Source: a virus
Length of the DNA: 33,050 nucleotides
IMG/VR virus record: IMGVR_UViG_3300031566_000220
Span: 1 to 33,050 of that record
Reading direction: 5' to 3' (one strand)
In this document: positions 15,407 through 23,335 of the stretch, piece by piece
Layout of the letters: every line of letters begins with the position of its first letter
How positions within the stretch are numbered: position 1 is the first letter of the stretch
Notes under the pieces: generated by a model
Databases searched by the model: none
What the model saw: the letters and a program-made list of their open reading frames with translations, nothing else
What the model was told of the DNA's origin: nothing
Made by a program: the position numbers and the translations under genes

Positions 15407-18400
15407 CAATCATCGGAGCTGGTGGTGGTGATGGCGGTAAAGGTGGCGGTGGTGGCAGCAGCCGCACGCCATCGACAGCACCTGACAGCCTCGACTCTCG
15501 GCAGTACGCCAACGTCATTGACTTGATTTCAGAAGGCGAAATTGAAGGCTTGGCTGATGGCTTCAAATCTATTTTTCTAAACAATACCGTTCTACAAAAC
15601 CCAGACAATAGTTACAACTTTCAAGATGTAACAATTTACACCCGCAATGGTACGCAAAACCAAACGTACATCCCGCTGAGTGGTGGCATTGAAGATGAAA
15701 AGCCTGTTGGTATCACAGTTGTAAAAGCTGTCCCTCAGGTTCGCACCATCACCGATGTAGACGTTGATGCCGTTCGCATTACGATCTCCATCCCATCGCT
15801 GCAAAGAATTGATAATACAAACGGCGACACATCAGGCTCTAGCGTCCGGCTGCAAATTGCCGTGCAGTATCAAGGCGGTGGTTACACCACAAAGATTGAT
15901 GACACCATCAGTGGCCGCACAGCAGACGAATACCGCAAGGATTATCTGATTCAGTTAGCGCGACCTAATGCGTCTGATATTGTAGACATCAAGGTGACGC
16001 GGATCACTGATGACAGCACGGACACATTATTAGCAAATGCGTTTAGCTGGAGCAGCTACACTGAAATTATTGATGCAAAATTAACCTACCCCAACAGCGC
16101 ATTGGTTGGCATTAGGGTTGATGCTGAACAATTCAGCAGCATCCCATCACGCAGCTACCTAATCAAAGGGATCAAGGTACAAATCCCCAGTGGCGCCACA
16201 GTTGACGCAGCCACCGGACGGATAATTTACCCTGCCAACTTTGTTTGGAATGGTACGTTTGCCGCAGCTACTTGGACATCATGCCCAGCATTTATACTGT
16301 TCGATTTGCTCACCGCATCCCGCTATGGATTCGGCGATCATATTGCCGCAGCACAACTAGATAAGTGGGCATTTTTTGCCGCTAGCAAATATGCTAATGC
16401 GCTGGTTGATGATGGCTTTGGCGGTCAAGAAGCACGGTTCAGTTGCAACACCTCCATTCAAACCGCAGAAGAAGCGTACAAGCTGGTCAATGACCTGCTA
16501 TCGGTCATGCGCTGCCAGGCGTTCTGGAGCATTGGCAGCCTGACCATTGCGCAGGATGCTCCATCGGATCCCGTCTACCTGTTCAACCAAGCCAACGTAA
16601 CGCCTGAGGGTTTCAGCTACAGCGGCAGCAGCCTCAAGGTGCGGCCCAATGTGGCAGTGGTCAGCTACCTCGATCTGAACCTAAGGGACACTGCCTTCGA
16701 GGTGGTCGAGGACATTGATTCGATCGCCAAGTATGGCGTGGTGCGCAGTGAGATCAGCGCCTTTGCTTGCACCAGCAGGGGCCAGGCCAATCGCATTGGT
16801 CGCTGGTTGCTTTTTGCTGAACGCTACGAAAAAGAAGTATGCACCTTTGCATCAAGCCTTGACGCAGGCCAGCAGGTACGGCCTGGACAGATCATTTTGA
16901 TTTCAGATCCAGTCAGGGCAGGATCTCGGCGTGCTGGTCGCATTAATGCAGCAACCACCACTGCAATCACGGTTGATGATTCTACTGATACCGACCTAAG
17001 CATTGAAGGTGGCTCGCTGTTAAGCGTGATCCTGCCTGACGGCACGGTAGAACAGCGCGAAGTTTCAACAGTTGTCGGCAGCGTAATTACTTTGCAGTCT
17101 GCATTAAGTGCTGCGCCTAATGCTAATAGCATTTGGATACTAGAAAGCCCATCGCTTCAATCTTCCACTTGGCGCGTTATTGGCATCAACGAGTCGGATG
17201 GTATTAACTATGGCATCACCGCCATTGCACATAATGAAAGCAAGTATGCCTACATAGAAGATGGCGCACCGCTTGCATTCAGGGACATCACCAATCTAAA
17301 CGTAATCCCTGCACAGCCCGGTCAACTGGCGGTTATTAGTATTACTCAACTTGGCGGTGAAACAAGTCCAGAAGTGCAATATGAGCTGAATGGACGCATT
17401 GCCGTTAAGATTACATTTGGCTGGTTTGCACCGCAAGGCGTCAAAAAGTTTCGCGTTAAGTGGCGCCATGAAGATGATAACTTCACAACAGTAACAGTAC
17501 AAGGCACTACGTTCGACATCCTTGATGTCAAGCCTGGCAATTATCAAATCCAAGTGAGCAGCATCAGCTCATCTGGCATCTTATTTAGTGAGCCTGCCTT
17601 GGCTGATTACACAGTAGCTGGCCTTGGTGCGGCACCATCAGCCGTGCGAGATCTTACCGCCATCGCTACCAGTGAGGACATGTTGATCCTCACTTGGAGG
17701 CAAGCATCAGAACTTGACGTGCAGGTAGGTGGCCGCGTCATCATTCGCCACGACCCACGGGCTTTGGCAAGTGCTGAATGGAACAGCAGTAATGACGTGG
17801 TGCAAGCAGTAGCTGGCAGCTCAACGCAAAAGCAAGTGCCACTATTGCCTGGCACCTATTTCTTGAAGTTTGAAGACTTCCTAGGTAACCGCTCAACAAT
17901 AGCAACTGGCGTTGAAATAACACTACCAGAACCTGAGTCTCGCGTTGCAGCAAAAACATGGGCAGAGCAAAGTCTTGCTACACCATTCAGCGGCACCAAA
18001 ACAAACTGCGCTTATGATGCAGGCGAGACAGCTTTGGTGCTAACACCAGATATTTACGTTGCTCCTGATTATTGGGAAACCATCTACTGCGCTGGTGATT
18101 GCGGGGCTGAATACCAATTCCAAGATACCTTTGATCTTGGCGATGCGTATGACTTCAGGATTCGGCGTTATATCGTCAGCCGTCCGTTGGTGTTTTCATT
18201 ATTGTTTGATGCCATCAGCGGTAACTTTGATGCGCAGTCCGGCTTCTTTGATGGCACCGTAGCAGATCAAATCAACGTGGCAACTTATGTACGCACCACA
18301 CTAGACGATCCAGCCGCATCGCCTACATGGGGACCATGGACTGAGTTTGTAAGCGGCATGGTCCGTGGTCGTGGCGTTCAAGTGAAGGCCATTTTCTCCA

Positions 18401-18738
18401 CTGAGACAGAATTGATTGGTGTGGCCATTGATGAACTTGGCGCAACGCTGGAGTTAACACGGCGCGTGACCACCAGCCTGACTGTTCAAACCAGCAGCAG
18501 CAGTGCAGTTACTACTATCACATTCCCCAATGCGTTTTATAAAGCTGTGACCGTTGGTGATCCATATTACAACTTGCTGCCTAGCGTTGGAATTACGGCA
18601 TTATCAATTGGAGCAAATACACACGCAGAAATCACAAACCTGACCCGCACGGGCTTCGACGTTGAATTTTTGCAAGGCGGATCTAGACAGGTGTTAGACT
18701 TCACCTATAATGCAGTCGGTTACGGACGCGCTTTCTAA
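15403..18738 (+). CDS. Tail tip/host specificity protein J-like
   Basis: A 1111-residue central tip protein. It starts with a glycine-rich lead-in, then VIDLISEGEIEGLADGFKSI, the classic beginning of J-type tip proteins. The middle (about 100-620) holds the hub domains (ARPNASDIVDIKVTRITDDS; FDLLTASRYGFGDH; WRVIGINESDG). Two fibronectin type III-like modules follow at about 635-742 and 745-835 (VRDLTAIATSEDMLILTW). The last ~75 residues (TFPNAFYKAVTVGDPYYN ... DFTYNAVGYGRAF) resemble the lectin-like C-terminal domain seen on some J proteins and may touch the receptor. Lambda J is 1132 residues. Host-range differences would be expected in the last 300 residues. The gene overlaps I by four bases and the fibre gene by one. 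Confidence 0.92.
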   Translation: MTIIGAGGGDGGKGGGGGSSRTPSTAPDSLDSRQYANVIDLISEGEIEGLADGFKSIFLNNTVLQNPDNSYNFQDVTIYTRNGTQNQTYIPLSGGIEDEKPVGITVVKAVPQVRTITDVDVDAVRITISIPSLQRIDNTNGDTSGSSVRLQIAVQYQGGGYTTKIDDTISGRTADEYRKDYLIQLARPNASDIVDIKVTRITDDSTDTLLANAFSWSSYTEIIDAKLTYPNSALVGIRVDAEQFSSIPSRSYLIKGIKVQIPSGATVDAATGRIIYPANFVWNGTFAAATWTSCPAFILFDLLTASRYGFGDHIAAAQLDKWAFFAASKYANALVDDGFGGQEARFSCNTSIQTAEEAYKLVNDLLSVMRCQAFWSIGSLTIAQDAPSDPVYLFNQANVTPEGFSYSGSSLKVRPNVAVVSYLDLNLRDTAFEVVEDIDSIAKYGVVRSEISAFACTSRGQANRIGRWLLFAERYEKEVCTFASSLDAGQQVRPGQIILISDPVRAGSRRAGRINAATTTAITVDDSTDTDLSIEGGSLLSVILPDGTVEQREVSTVVGSVITLQSALSAAPNANSIWILESPSLQSSTWRVIGINESDGINYGITAIAHNESKYAYIEDGAPLAFRDITNLNVIPAQPGQLAVISITQLGGETSPEVQYELNGRIAVKITFGWFAPQGVKKFRVKWRHEDDNFTTVTVQGTTFDILDVKPGNYQIQVSSISSSGILFSEPALADYTVAGLGAAPSAVRDLTAIATSEDMLILTWRQASELDVQVGGRVIIRHDPRALASAEWNSSNDVVQAVAGSSTQKQVPLLPGTYFLKFEDFLGNRSTIATGVEITLPEPESRVAAKTWAEQSLATPFSGTKTNCAYDAGETALVLTPDIYVAPDYWETIYCAGDCGAEYQFQDTFDLGDAYDFRIRRYIVSRPLVFSLLFDAISGNFDAQSGFFDGTVADQINVATYVRTTLDDPAASPTWGPWTEFVSGMVRGRGVQVKAIFSTETELIGVAIDELGATLELTRRVTTSLTVQTSSSSAVTTITFPNAFYKAVTVGDPYYNLLPSVGITALSIGANTHAEITNLTRTGFDVEFLQGGSRQVLDFTYNAVGYGRAF

Positions 18739-19676
18739 TGGCTCAGTCAGATCAGACAGTACAAAATGCGACGTTTCCAAGCGTTCGCGCTGACATCAAC
18801 GATAACCTCGCGGCATTGTTCAGCCAAAGCAGCGGCAGCAGCGCACCATCTGTAACTGTTGCCTTCCAGCCTTGGGTTGATAACAGCAGCAGCCCGCCCG
18901 TATGGAAAGTACGCAATGGATCCAATACTGCATGGATTACGGTAGGCGTGCTGGATCCTGCTGGGTTCAATGCTGGCGGCGTCACAGCCATTGCTAATGG
19001 CGGCACAGGGGCGATCACAGCAGCACTGGCGCTGGCGGCATTACTGCCAAGCCAAGCTGGCAATGCAGGCAAGGCGCTGGTTACAAGCGGCAGCGCAGCA
19101 ACATGGGGCACTGTTGCATCAGGCGCCTCCATTCAAGTGTTCACAGCAAACGGCACCTACACACCAACAGCGGGCAAGACAACGTTCTTGGCGTTTGCTA
19201 CTGGAGGTGGTGGCGGTGGCGTGGCTGCCTCTGGGAATGGAGGTGATCTAGGTTTTGGCGCTGGCGCTGGCGGCACTGCTGCAAGATTATATAATACAAC
19301 CGAATTGGGTGCATCTGCTTCAATTACTATAGGCGGTGGCGGTGCTGGTGCTAACTTTACCGCTAGCGGTGTAGCGGCTACGGGTGGTACTGGAGGTAAT
19401 ACAACTTTTGTGCCCATTGGTACAGGGTTGACAATTACGGGCAATGGCGGCGGCGGCGCTCAATGGAATGCTGCTGGTCAATGGTTTTCCGCAGGCGTTG
19501 GTGGTGGCGCGTCAAACAGCATGATTGCCATTGATGGTGGCGGCGGCGCTAAAGGTGCCGGTGGTGGTGGTGTGTCATTTTTTGCAGGTGGTCGTGGTCG
19601 TGGAGGCCCCGGCGGCAATGGTGGCGCTGCTAGTGCTAACGGCACCGCAGGCGTTGTCTTTATCCTTGAGTGGTAA
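18738..19676 (+). CDS. Glycine-rich tail fibre/adhesin
   Basis: A 312-residue fibre protein. The first ~85 residues (NATFPSVRADINDNLAALFS; WKVRNGSNTAWITVG) form an N-terminal attachment module typical of cyanophage and related fibres, followed by an Ala-rich linker. From about residue 150 the sequence is a polyglycine lattice of repeated runs such as ATGGGGGGVAASGNGGD, ITIGGGGAGANF and RGRGGPGGNGGAAS, ending in VVFILEW. Glycine-rich tips of this type form polyproline-II-helix sandwiches in the receptor-binding adhesins of some T4-like phages; glycine-run loops are often the host-range determinants. No enzymatic motif is present. The DNA behind it (GGTGGC repeats) is prone to recombination. 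Confidence 0.82.
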   Translation: MAQSDQTVQNATFPSVRADINDNLAALFSQSSGSSAPSVTVAFQPWVDNSSSPPVWKVRNGSNTAWITVGVLDPAGFNAGGVTAIANGGTGAITAALALAALLPSQAGNAGKALVTSGSAATWGTVASGASIQVFTANGTYTPTAGKTTFLAFATGGGGGGVAASGNGGDLGFGAGAGGTAARLYNTTELGASASITIGGGGAGANFTASGVAATGGTGGNTTFVPIGTGLTITGNGGGGAQWNAAGQWFSAGVGGGASNSMIAIDGGGGAKGAGGGGVSFFAGGRGRGGPGGNGGAASANGTAGVVFILEW

Positions 19677-19706
19677 AGGCTAGACTACCTCCACATAAAC
19701 ACCCCC

Positions 19707-21689
19707 ATGGCTAACCGCAAAATTTCAGACCTGACAGCACTGACCGCACCAGTCACTGGTGACCTGCTGCCGATTGTTGATATTAGTGAGGCCGCAGCAG
19801 CAGATAAAAACAAGAAGATTACATACGGTACATTCCTGTCTAGCGTGCCATTGGGCACCGCAGCAGCGCCAAGTATTGCATTCACTGGCGACCCCAACAC
19901 CGGCATCTATTCCCCTGGTGCAGACCAAGTAGCCATCAGCACTAATGGGGCTGGGAGGTTGTTTGTTGATAGTGCAGGCAAGATCGGGATTGGTGCTGCC
20001 AGTGTCGCCGGGCTTTTACAAATTAAGTATGCAACTGATGTTCATACTTCATTTCGCAATGCAACAGCAGGTGGGCTATCCGCTGGGACGTTAATTGAAA
20101 GTGTCAATGATGCTTTTAATTCCTACAATCCAATTTATTTGAAAGGATCGCAATTTACATTTGGCACAGATTCTGCCGGATCTTTTGTTGAACGCCTCCG
20201 CATCACCGCCGGAGGACTCGTAGGCATAGGGACTTCTGGGCCGCTCAAGAAAACAGAAATACGCAGCACTCCAGCAACCGCAGATACTGATGGACTTCGA
20301 GTTGGCGACGGCACACGATACCTGGAGTTTGCCCAGACTGGGGCAACGTACAACTACATGCAAGTTGGTGCCAACCAAAACCTTATTTATTTTTCTGGTT
20401 CCAATCTTAGTCTCTCCACTGATGGCGCAAATGCAATTACTTTAAACACCAACTCCCTTGAGCGTGTTCGTGTTACATCGGCAGGAAACGTAGGGATTGG
20501 CACTACTACGCCCAACGTCACTGGATTTGGCAGCACAGTTGCCACTATTAATGTTGCAACAGGTTCCAATGGTGGTCTTGAGTTAACCAAGAACAACGTC
20601 GCCGCCGGTCACTTCACTGTTGAAGCCGGTGCCAGCAACGACGTTCGTGTTGGCGCTGTTGGTGGTTCTGCTGCACTTACATTCCAAATTGGAGGCAGTG
20701 AGCGCGGGAGATTTGATAGCTCGGGACGTTTGTTAGTTGGTACGTCTACGAGCACTAGCACTGCAAACGTAGGAAGCACGCAAAACATTCAAGCGCAGGG
20801 AAGTTCAAGCCTTGCAAGCATTTCGGTAATCGGAAATGTTGCATCCGCTGCTGGCGGCTACCTGACACTTGCAAAGTCAAGGTCAACGACCCCTGGAGGT
20901 TTTACCGTCGTTATCGCAGGCGATGAACTAGGCGCCATTTCTTTTGAAGGTGCAGATGGTAGTGTTCATCGAGTTGGCGCAAGCATTGGTGGAGTAGTAG
21001 ACGGCACCCCTGGCGCTGGTGACATGCCAGGCCGCCTAGTGTTCTCCACTACCGCAGATGGGGCGAGTTCTCCGACGGAACGGATGAGGATTACGAGCGA
21101 TGGCATCTTGCTTGTAGGGACTACAAGTCTTTCAACCATAACAGGCGAAGCGGCGGCTAAAACACAAGTGGCTGGAAACTTTATTGTTGGAAATGCTGTA
21201 GCCGCTACAAATGTGGTTGCTACTATTAACGGAGTTGTAAGCAAGGCTGGAAGAATTGCGTTTGCTGAATCTGGCGATATTAAATGGTTAATTGGAAACG
21301 GTGCGGCGTCTGAAAATGGAGTTTTCGAAATTTACGACAACGTAAATGGAACAGGAGTTCAACTAGCTAAAAGCGGAACGTCGTGGAGTGCAATTTCTGA
21401 CGAAAGAGAAAAGGACATCATTGAGCCAATTTCAAATGCGTCACACAAAGTATCATCACTACGAGCGATTATTGGTAAATACAAAACTGATCAATCTGGT
21501 ACACGCAGAAGTTTTCTGATTGCTCAAGATGTGCAGGCAGTATTGCCAGAAGCGGTGGATGACACTGACCCTAATAAACTAGGTGTACGGTACACGGAAG
21601 TCATTCCTTTGCTCGTTGCCGCTATTAAAGAACAGCAAGCCCTTATCCAAGCATTGACTGAGCGTCTATCCGCCCTTGAGGGCGCGTAG
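19707..21689 (+). CDS. Tail fibre with self-cleaving S74 chaperone domain
   Basis: A 660-residue fibre. The N terminus (MANRKISDLTALTAPVTGDL) is the usual short attachment motif. The shaft carries five copies of an ~16-residue repeat of the form (E/G)R-R(I/V)T--G--(G/V)GT (see 19953-21125). The last ~100 residues are an intramolecular chaperone of the peptidase S74 type, with Ser564-Asp565 in AISDEREKDIIEPIS, then FLIAQDVQAVLPEAV and VRYTEVIPLLVAAIKEQQAL, ending in a trimerising coiled coil. Cleavage before Ser564 is predicted to release the chaperone once the trimer has folded. The leader before the ATG contains no G for 23 bases and no ribosome binding site. Confidence 0.9.
   Translation: MANRKISDLTALTAPVTGDLLPIVDISEAAAADKNKKITYGTFLSSVPLGTAAAPSIAFTGDPNTGIYSPGADQVAISTNGAGRLFVDSAGKIGIGAASVAGLLQIKYATDVHTSFRNATAGGLSAGTLIESVNDAFNSYNPIYLKGSQFTFGTDSAGSFVERLRITAGGLVGIGTSGPLKKTEIRSTPATADTDGLRVGDGTRYLEFAQTGATYNYMQVGANQNLIYFSGSNLSLSTDGANAITLNTNSLERVRVTSAGNVGIGTTTPNVTGFGSTVATINVATGSNGGLELTKNNVAAGHFTVEAGASNDVRVGAVGGSAALTFQIGGSERGRFDSSGRLLVGTSTSTSTANVGSTQNIQAQGSSSLASISVIGNVASAAGGYLTLAKSRSTTPGGFTVVIAGDELGAISFEGADGSVHRVGASIGGVVDGTPGAGDMPGRLVFSTTADGASSPTERMRITSDGILLVGTTSLSTITGEAAAKTQVAGNFIVGNAVAATNVVATINGVVSKAGRIAFAESGDIKWLIGNGAASENGVFEIYDNVNGTGVQLAKSGTSWSAISDEREKDIIEPISNASHKVSSLRAIIGKYKTDQSGTRRSFLIAQDVQAVLPEAVDDTDPNKLGVRYTEVIPLLVAAIKEQQALIQALTERLSALEGA
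19953..21125 (+). repeat. Five diverged repeats encoding the fibre shaft motif
   Basis: In-frame copies start at 19953 (GRLFVDSAGKIGIGA), 20190 (ERLRITAGGLVGIGT), 20460 (ERVRVTSAGNVGIGT), 20700 (ERGRFDSSGRLLVGT) and 21078 (ERMRITSDGILLVGT). Spacings are 79, 90, 80 and 126 codons. The repeats are protein-level and diverged in DNA. They are typical of trimeric beta-helical fibre shafts; segments between them may be exchangeable modules. Confidence 0.8.
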
Positions 21690-21695
21690 TCAACG

Positions 21696-21728
21696 CCACT
21701 ACCCACCACACCACACCACACCACCACC
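21696..21728 (+). promoter_or_regulatory. G-free A/C-rich leader with CCACA repeats
   Basis: The 33 bases before the ATG at 21729 contain no G and a single T, with CCACA tandem copies. There is no Shine-Dalgarno sequence. Such an unstructured leader may allow initiation without one, but this is inference. Confidence 0.4.
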
Positions 21729-22040
21729 ATGACCACCACCTACACCTGGGCCATCGCCAACCTCGAACGCCACACGGCTGATTCGATCGTCTTCACCGCT
21801 CACTGGACACTTGCTGCCACCGATGGCACCTACACCAGCACGGCATACGGCAGCATCGGCCTAGAGCAGCCTGAGGGTGACATCATCCCCTACGCTGACC
21901 TGACCCCTGAAATCGTCATCGGTTGGGTGCAGGAGAAGCTCGGTGGTGCCGAGAAGGTTGCCGAGATCGAGGCCGCACTCCAGGCCCAACTGGATGAGCA
22001 GGCTGCACCTACCAAAGCGGCTGGGGTGCCGTGGCAGTAA
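21729..22040 (+). CDS. Small tail-side protein of cyanophage type (103 residues)
   Basis: The product starts TTTYTWAIANLERHTADSIV and continues with a strand pair around FTAHWTLAATDGTYTSTAYG, then a short acidic region and a C-terminal helix (VEEIEAALQAQLDE-like, read as VAEIEAALQAQLDEQ). Small proteins with this YTWKIANLER--ADG-V-TAHW signature are common just after fibre genes in cyanophages as I remember them; their function is unknown and a structural or fibre-assembly role is only a guess. The last bases overlap the basic peptide gene that starts with GTG at 22031. Confidence 0.7.
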   Translation: MTTTYTWAIANLERHTADSIVFTAHWTLAATDGTYTSTAYGSIGLEQPEGDIIPYADLTPEIVIGWVQEKLGGAEKVAEIEAALQAQLDEQAAPTKAAGVPWQ

Positions 22041-22168
22041 AATCAAAGACCGGTGCCGCCCGGGTTGACCACCAGCCCGGGCCACCTAAGACCACCAGCC
22101 AAGGTCAAGGTCAGCATTCACGGCCCCGCCGCCGTGGTCGTAAACCGTTGCGTGGTCAAGGCCGGTAA
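22031..22168 (+). CDS. Very basic 45-residue peptide (cyanophage type)
   Basis: A GTG start ten bases before the end of the preceding gene opens a 45-residue frame: it begins (M)AVKSKTGAARVDHQPG, continues PPKTTSQGQGQHSR and ends RRRGRKPLRGQGR. It has twelve Lys/Arg residues and one acidic residue. I recognise a near-identical layout (AVKSKTG-ARIEHKPG-PKTTRQGQG...RGQG) in small cyanophage proteins, often without a name. Charge suggests nucleic-acid or virion association, but function is unknown. A 7-bp GC hairpin (22058-22082) lies inside the frame, so a non-coding reading is the main alternative. The pattern match is from memory and not checked by search. Confidence 0.68.
   Translation: MAVKSKTGAARVDHQPGPPKTTSQGQGQHSRPRRRGRKPLRGQGR
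22058..22082 (+). other. GC-rich 7-bp inverted repeat
   Basis: GCCCGGG (22058-22064) pairs perfectly with CCCGGGC (22076-22082) around an 11-base loop. It follows the stop at 22038-22040 by 17 bases, as a terminator would, but no T tract follows. It falls within the basic peptide frame, where it may simply be a consequence of Pro/Gly/Arg codons. Confidence 0.4.
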
Positions 22169-22190
22169 AGTGTAAGCACGCGCTAACACT
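22169..22190 (+). promoter_or_regulatory. Hairpin ahead of the lysis cassette
   Basis: AGTGT (22169-22173) pairs with ACACT (22186-22190), and AGC (22175-22177) with GCT (22182-22184), around an A-A mismatch and a four-base loop ACGC. It sits directly between the basic peptide stop and the ATG at 22199. There is no T tract, so it could be a processing site, a weak pause or a structure limiting lysis gene translation. Confidence 0.35.
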
Positions 22191-22198
22191 GGCTTGTC

Positions 22199-22462
22199 AT
22201 GATCGAAAATCTGATCGTTGGTCTTGCCTGCCTGCTGCTTGGTGGTGTTGGTGGCAGCGCATCTCGGTGGGTTGTTGCCCGTGGCACTGAAGATGAAAGA
22301 GCCAATATCGCTATTGTCAGGCTCAGTGCTGGCGTGGAGCACATTGCGACAGAACTCACGGCCATCCGTGAGGACATGCGATCCGACCGCCGTGAGCTGT
22401 TTGGTCGCCTCGGGACAGCAGAACAACGTATTGCTAAGCTAGAGGCACATCACATCCCCTGA
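22199..22462 (+). CDS. Membrane-anchored coiled-coil protein, possible lysis accessory
   Basis: An 87-residue protein with one N-terminal transmembrane segment (about residues 4-22, IVGLACLLLGGVGGSAS region) and a highly charged helical remainder with heptad spacing (VEHIATELTAIREDMRSDRR; LGTAEQRIAKLEAHH). This is the topology of an inner-membrane anchored spanin or a holin-associated protein, although no outer-membrane partner or lipobox is seen. It immediately precedes the holin-like gene. Alternatives include a superinfection or membrane remodelling protein. No enzymatic motif is visible. Confidence 0.6.
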   Translation: MIENLIVGLACLLLGGVGGSASRWVVARGTEDERANIAIVRLSAGVEHIATELTAIREDMRSDRRELFGRLGTAEQRIAKLEAHHIP

Positions 22463-22463
22463 G

Positions 22464-22649
22464 ATGGACCGCATCGCTGAATACATCGCCGTTGCGATCG
22501 CCGTGCATGGCGCCGCGGTGGCCATCGTGAACCTCACGCCCACCCCTAAGGACAACGAGTTCCTAGACAAGTACAGCAGGATGGCCGTCAAGCTGTACCG
22601 GGCGATCGAGATCCTGGCTGGTGTTGTATCGCCTCTCGTCAAGAGATGA
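22464..22649 (+). CDS. Holin-like small membrane protein
   Basis: A 61-residue protein with an N-terminal hydrophobic helix (YIAVAIAVHGAAVAIVNL), the motif LTPTPKDNEF, and a C-terminal amphipathic helix with a second hydrophobic patch (AIEILAGVVSPLVKR). This layout and its place right before the peptidase gene (ATGA overlap at 22646) fit a holin that permeabilises the inner membrane. Similar short proteins with TPTPKDD recur in phages of cyanobacteria as I remember them. A single clear membrane segment and no functional motif make this a positional call. Confidence 0.6.
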   Translation: MDRIAEYIAVAIAVHGAAVAIVNLTPTPKDNEFLDKYSRMAVKLYRAIEILAGVVSPLVKR

Positions 22650-23335
22650 CCAATACAAGCCCGATCACGCTTGATCAGCTTTTTCGCAACAACCGCAACC
22701 TGCCCCACCAACTAGCAGCCATTGCTGAGTTGGAGCATGACATCCGGTCAAATGATTATGACGTTGCAATGCGTCGTGATCGCCCATGGTTTAAGACATG
22801 GAGCCAAGCGGGCAAGCAATCAAACCCGCTGCCCGTGCCATACCAGTCGCAGCGGGACAACTACCGCGATGCAAACCGCACCTGCTTTAGCTCCAGTTGC
22901 GCCATGCTGCTGATGACCCTGAAACCAGGCGCCATCCATTCGGATGATGACTACATCAAGACCGTTTTTAGCATTGGCGACACGACTGAGGCATCAGTGC
23001 AATTGAAGGCACTGGCCAAATACGGCATCAAAGCCCGCTTTGAGACTGGCGGCAACCGCGCCCTAATCAAGCGGCAAATTGATGCCGGCAAACCCGTACC
23101 GGCTGGTTTCTTGCATCATGGTTCGGTGTCGGCGCCCACAGGTGGTGGCCATTACCTTTGCATCATCGGTTATGACGCCACTGGTTACTGGGTCAATGAT
23201 CCATGGGGTGAAATGAACTTAACCGCTGGCACCTATGGCAGCACCGTAGGATCCAAACTCCATTACAGCTACGCAAACTGGGAGCCGCGTTGGATGGTAG
23301 ATGGCCCCAGCACCGGGTGGTGTGTGATCGCATGA
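22646..23335 (+). CDS. C39-like cysteine peptidase, probable endolysin
   Basis: A 229-residue protein of the papain-like C39 peptidase group. The catalytic Cys is probably Cys80 in NRTCFSSSCAMLLM (Cys-x6-Met spacing as in C39 families), the His is His169 in PTGGGHYLCIIGYD, and Asn184/Asp185 in VNDPWG complete the triad. The motif VPYQSQRDN upstream of the Cys is also typical. Closely similar proteins recur in cyanophages and are often proposed as endolysins because no muramidase or amidase is otherwise present; the substrate is not proven. It overlaps the holin-like gene by four bases, consistent with a holin-endolysin pair. It could instead be a virion peptidase. Confidence 0.75.
   Translation: MTNTSPITLDQLFRNNRNLPHQLAAIAELEHDIRSNDYDVAMRRDRPWFKTWSQAGKQSNPLPVPYQSQRDNYRDANRTCFSSSCAMLLMTLKPGAIHSDDDYIKTVFSIGDTTEASVQLKALAKYGIKARFETGGNRALIKRQIDAGKPVPAGFLHHGSVSAPTGGGHYLCIIGYDATGYWVNDPWGEMNLTAGTYGSTVGSKLHYSYANWEPRWMVDGPSTGWCVIA

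Noticed and set aside
19157-19444. Pro/Val/Ala-rich frame on the minus strand.
   Set aside because: It is the antisense reading of the glycine-run fibre and not a plausible protein.
21671-21684. CGCCC-TTGA-GGGCG hairpin at the end of the S74 fibre gene as a terminator.
   Set aside because: No T tract follows and the stem lies inside the coding sequence; the next gene is only 39 bases on.
13343-22501. Two GCGATCGC (HIP1) octamers at 13343 and 22494 as proof of a cyanobacterial host.
   Set aside because: Roughly half a copy is expected by chance in 33 kb. Two copies are suggestive only and are used just as a soft clue.
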